From UBA9676 sp036522155 (GTDB taxonomy: Bacteria; Actinomycetota; Actinomycetes; Streptosporangiales; Streptosporangiaceae): DNA of 20,958 bases. Within the stretch, counting starts at the first letter, position 1, and every line of letters begins with the position of its first letter. Below the pieces are notes generated by a model. The model was not told the DNA's origin, did no database searches, and worked only from the letters and a program-made list of their open reading frames with translations. The stretch lies in the NCBI GenBank assembly GCA_036522155.1, contig DATDGI010000410.1, positions 1 to 20,958 of the forward strand, given 5' to 3'. This document shows, piece by piece, positions 17,539 through 20,958 of this stretch. The position numbers were made by a program, and so were the translations under genes.

Positions 17539-17864
17539 CCAAGACCACGACCCCGGCGCTCAAGGGCAGCCCCCAGCGCCGCGGGGTCTGCACGCGCGTC
17601 TATACGACCACGCCCAAGAAGCCGAACTCGGCCCTGCGCAAGGTGGCCCGGGTCCGGCTCACCAGCCAGATCGAGGTCACCGCCTACATCCCCGGGGTCG
17701 GGCACAACCTGCAGGAGCATTCGATCGTGCTGGTCCGCGGCGGCCGCGTGCGCGACCTGCCGGGCGTCCGGTACAAGGTCATCCGCGGCTCCCTCGACAC
17801 CCAGGGTGTGCGCAACCGCAAGCAGGCGCGCAGCCGCTACGGAGCCAAGAAGGAGAAGAGCTGA
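17490..17864 (+). CDS. rpsL: 30S ribosomal protein S12
   Basis: The 124-residue protein is S12, which lies at the decoding centre and controls codon-anticodon proofreading. The conserved MPTIQQLVRKGR start, TPKKPNSALRKVARVRL, HNLQEHSIVLVRGGRVRDLPGVRY and SRYGAKKEK end are all present. Lys43, a streptomycin-determining residue, is wild type, but residue 88 is Arg (CGC at 17751-17753) instead of the near-universal Lys. Val70 replaces the frequent Glu. The frame is open to 17325, yet the GTG at 17490 is chosen because it gives the exact family N-terminus and follows purine-rich GGAAGACGGAG. rpsG begins one base after its stop. Confidence 0.96.
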   Translation: MPTIQQLVRKGRQDKVAKTTTPALKGSPQRRGVCTRVYTTTPKKPNSALRKVARVRLTSQIEVTAYIPGVGHNLQEHSIVLVRGGRVRDLPGVRYKVIRGSLDTQGVRNRKQARSRYGAKKEKS

Positions 17865-17865
17865 C

Positions 17866-18336
17866 ATGCCGCGCAAGGGCCCCGCGACCAGACGGCCGCT
17901 TGTCACCGATCCCGTCTACGGCTCGCCGCTGGTGACCGCGCTGGTCAACAAGGTGCTGCGAGCCGGCAAGCGCTCGCTGGCCGAGCGGATCGTGTACGGC
18001 GCGCTCGAGGGCTGCCGCGAGAAGAACGGCAACGACCCGGTGGTCACGCTCAAGCGCGCGCTGGACAACGTCAAGCCCACGCTGGAGGTGCGCAGCCGCC
18101 GGGTCGGCGGCGCCACCTACCAGGTGCCGGTGGAGGTGCGGGCCTCCCGCAGCACCACCCTGGCGCTGCGCTGGCTCGTCTCGTACTCCCGCCAGCGCCG
18201 CGAGAAGACGATGACCGAGCGGCTCATGAACGAGCTGCTCGACGCGAGCAACGGCCTCGGGGCGAGCGTGAAGCGCCGCGAGGACACCCACAAGATGGCC
18301 GAATCCAACAAGGCATTCGCCCACTACCGCTGGTAG
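17866..18336 (+). CDS. rpsG: 30S ribosomal protein S7
   Basis: The 156-residue protein is S7, the primary binding protein that organises the 3' domain of 16S rRNA and lines the E site in the 30S head. Typical segments are MPRKGPATRRPLVTDPVYGSPLVTALVNKVLRAGKR at the N-terminus, NVKPTLEVRSRRVGGATYQVPVEVR in the middle and KREDTHKMAESNKAFAHYRW at the end. AAGGAG lies inside the rpsL tail about 10 nt before the ATG, and the upstream open frame (from 17806) overlaps rpsL only by chance. The one-base gap to rpsL suggests translational coupling. Confidence 0.96.
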   Translation: MPRKGPATRRPLVTDPVYGSPLVTALVNKVLRAGKRSLAERIVYGALEGCREKNGNDPVVTLKRALDNVKPTLEVRSRRVGGATYQVPVEVRASRSTTLALRWLVSYSRQRREKTMTERLMNELLDASNGLGASVKRREDTHKMAESNKAFAHYRW

Positions 18337-18364
18337 TAAACGAGAGAACAAGGAAAGCACGCAC

Positions 18365-20461
<2,097 letters not shown>

Positions 20462-20496
20462 CAGCAGTCACAAACGCCAGCAGTAAGAAGGCCCCC

Positions 20497-20526
20497 GCCA
20501 GGGTGCCTGGCCCCCCTCGCCGGGGG
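20497..20526 (+). other. Tandem small hairpins in the fusA-tuf spacer
   Basis: GCCAGG-GTG-CCTGGC (20497-20511) is followed immediately by CCCCC-TCGCC-GGGGG (20512-20526). There is no T-run. They end about 10 nt before the tuf ribosome binding site and could stabilise or process the tuf mRNA; function is not shown. Confidence 0.4.
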
Positions 20527-20548
20527 AGAACGCAACGAGGAGAATCCA

Positions 20549-20958
20549 GTGGCCAAGGCCAAGTTCCAGCGGACCAAGCCGCACGTGAACATCGGCACCA
20601 TCGGGCACATCGACCACGGTAAGACCACTCTCACCGCGGCGATCACCAAGGTGCTGCACGACAAGTACCCCGACGTCAACCCCTTCACGCCGTTCGACCA
20701 GATCGACAACGCGAAGGAAGAGAAGGAGCGCGGGATCACCATCGCGATCTCTCACGTCGAATACCAGACGGCGAATCGCCACTACGCGCACGTGGACTGC
20801 CCCGGTCACGCGGACTACATCAAGAACATGATCACCGGTGCCGCGCAGATGGACGGCGCCATCCTGGTGGTCGCGGCCACCGACGGCCCGATGCCGCAGA
20901 CCCGCGAGCACGTGCTGCTGGCCCGCCAGGTCGGCGTGCCGTACATCGTGGTCGCGCT
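20549..20958 (+). CDS. tuf: Translation elongation factor Tu (3' partial)
   Basis: The first 136 codons of EF-Tu are present; the gene runs off the right edge. EF-Tu carries aminoacyl-tRNA to the ribosomal A site. The GTPase motifs seen are GHIDHGKTTLTAAI (P-loop), ERGITIAISHVEY (switch I) and DCPGHADYIKNM (switch II), followed by AATDGPMPQTREHVLLARQVGVPY. The GTG at 20549 follows GAGGAG with 6 nt spacing and yields the conserved MAKAKFQRTKPHVNIGTIG terminus. The Gln in the LLARQ segment, a position linked to kirromycin sensitivity in E. coli, is unchanged. Confidence 0.97.
   Translation, partial: MAKAKFQRTKPHVNIGTIGHIDHGKTTLTAAITKVLHDKYPDVNPFTPFDQIDNAKEEKERGITIAISHVEYQTANRHYAHVDCPGHADYIKNMITGAAQMDGAILVVAATDGPMPQTREHVLLARQVGVPYIVVA

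Overview
The window is about 21 kb of very GC-rich DNA with strong G/C preference at third codon positions, GTG and TTG starts, and proteins that read like those of filamentous actinomycetes (Streptomyces or Streptosporangiales relatives). It is the conserved chromosomal transcription/translation core: secE, nusG, rplK, rplA, rplJ, rplL, rpoB, rpoC, rpsL, rpsG, fusA and the start of tuf, preceded by tRNA-Trp(CCA). The gene order matches actinobacteria. The species cannot be named from the sequence; an order-level placement near Streptosporangiales is only a weak impression.

Layout. Bases 1-2369 hold the 3' part of a membrane-bound LysM/BTAD regulator-like protein, then a small TfoX N-terminal-domain protein (2472-2822). 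Facing them on the minus strand is a two-gene unit, an aspartate aminotransferase (5240-4029) and an adenosine-deaminase-family enzyme (4024-3002). Divergent from this unit, tRNA-Trp and secE-nusG-rplK-rplA run rightward. A promoter-like TAGACT box, an L10-type leader RNA and a strong hairpin/T-rich attenuator precede rplJ-rplL. A hairpin without a T-run follows rplL. A good TTGACG-N18-TACACT promoter and a ~110-nt leader precede rpoB (TTG start) and rpoC, and a clear intrinsic terminator follows rpoC. The str operon (rpsL-rpsG-fusA-tuf) then has its own TTGCTA-N17-TATTCT promoter and a long, hairpin-rich leader.

How the genes work together. RpoB and RpoC are the catalytic core of RNA polymerase and NusG its elongation factor. 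L11, L1, L10 and L12 build the L1 stalk and the GTPase-associated centre, on which EF-G and EF-Tu act. S12 and S7 belong to the 30S decoding and head regions, and SecE to the protein-export channel.

I see no mobile element, CRISPR array, phage gene or undescribed multi-gene system. The most notable observations are at residue and RNA level. S12 carries Arg at position 88, where streptomycin-sensitive bacteria usually have Lys. RpoB has substitutions inside the rifamycin-resistance region (Thr and Ala at the E. coli 518 and 522 equivalents). L11 has Thr at the second thiopeptide-contact proline. NusG has a repeat-built acidic N-terminal extension. Several r-protein and polymerase leaders look structured.
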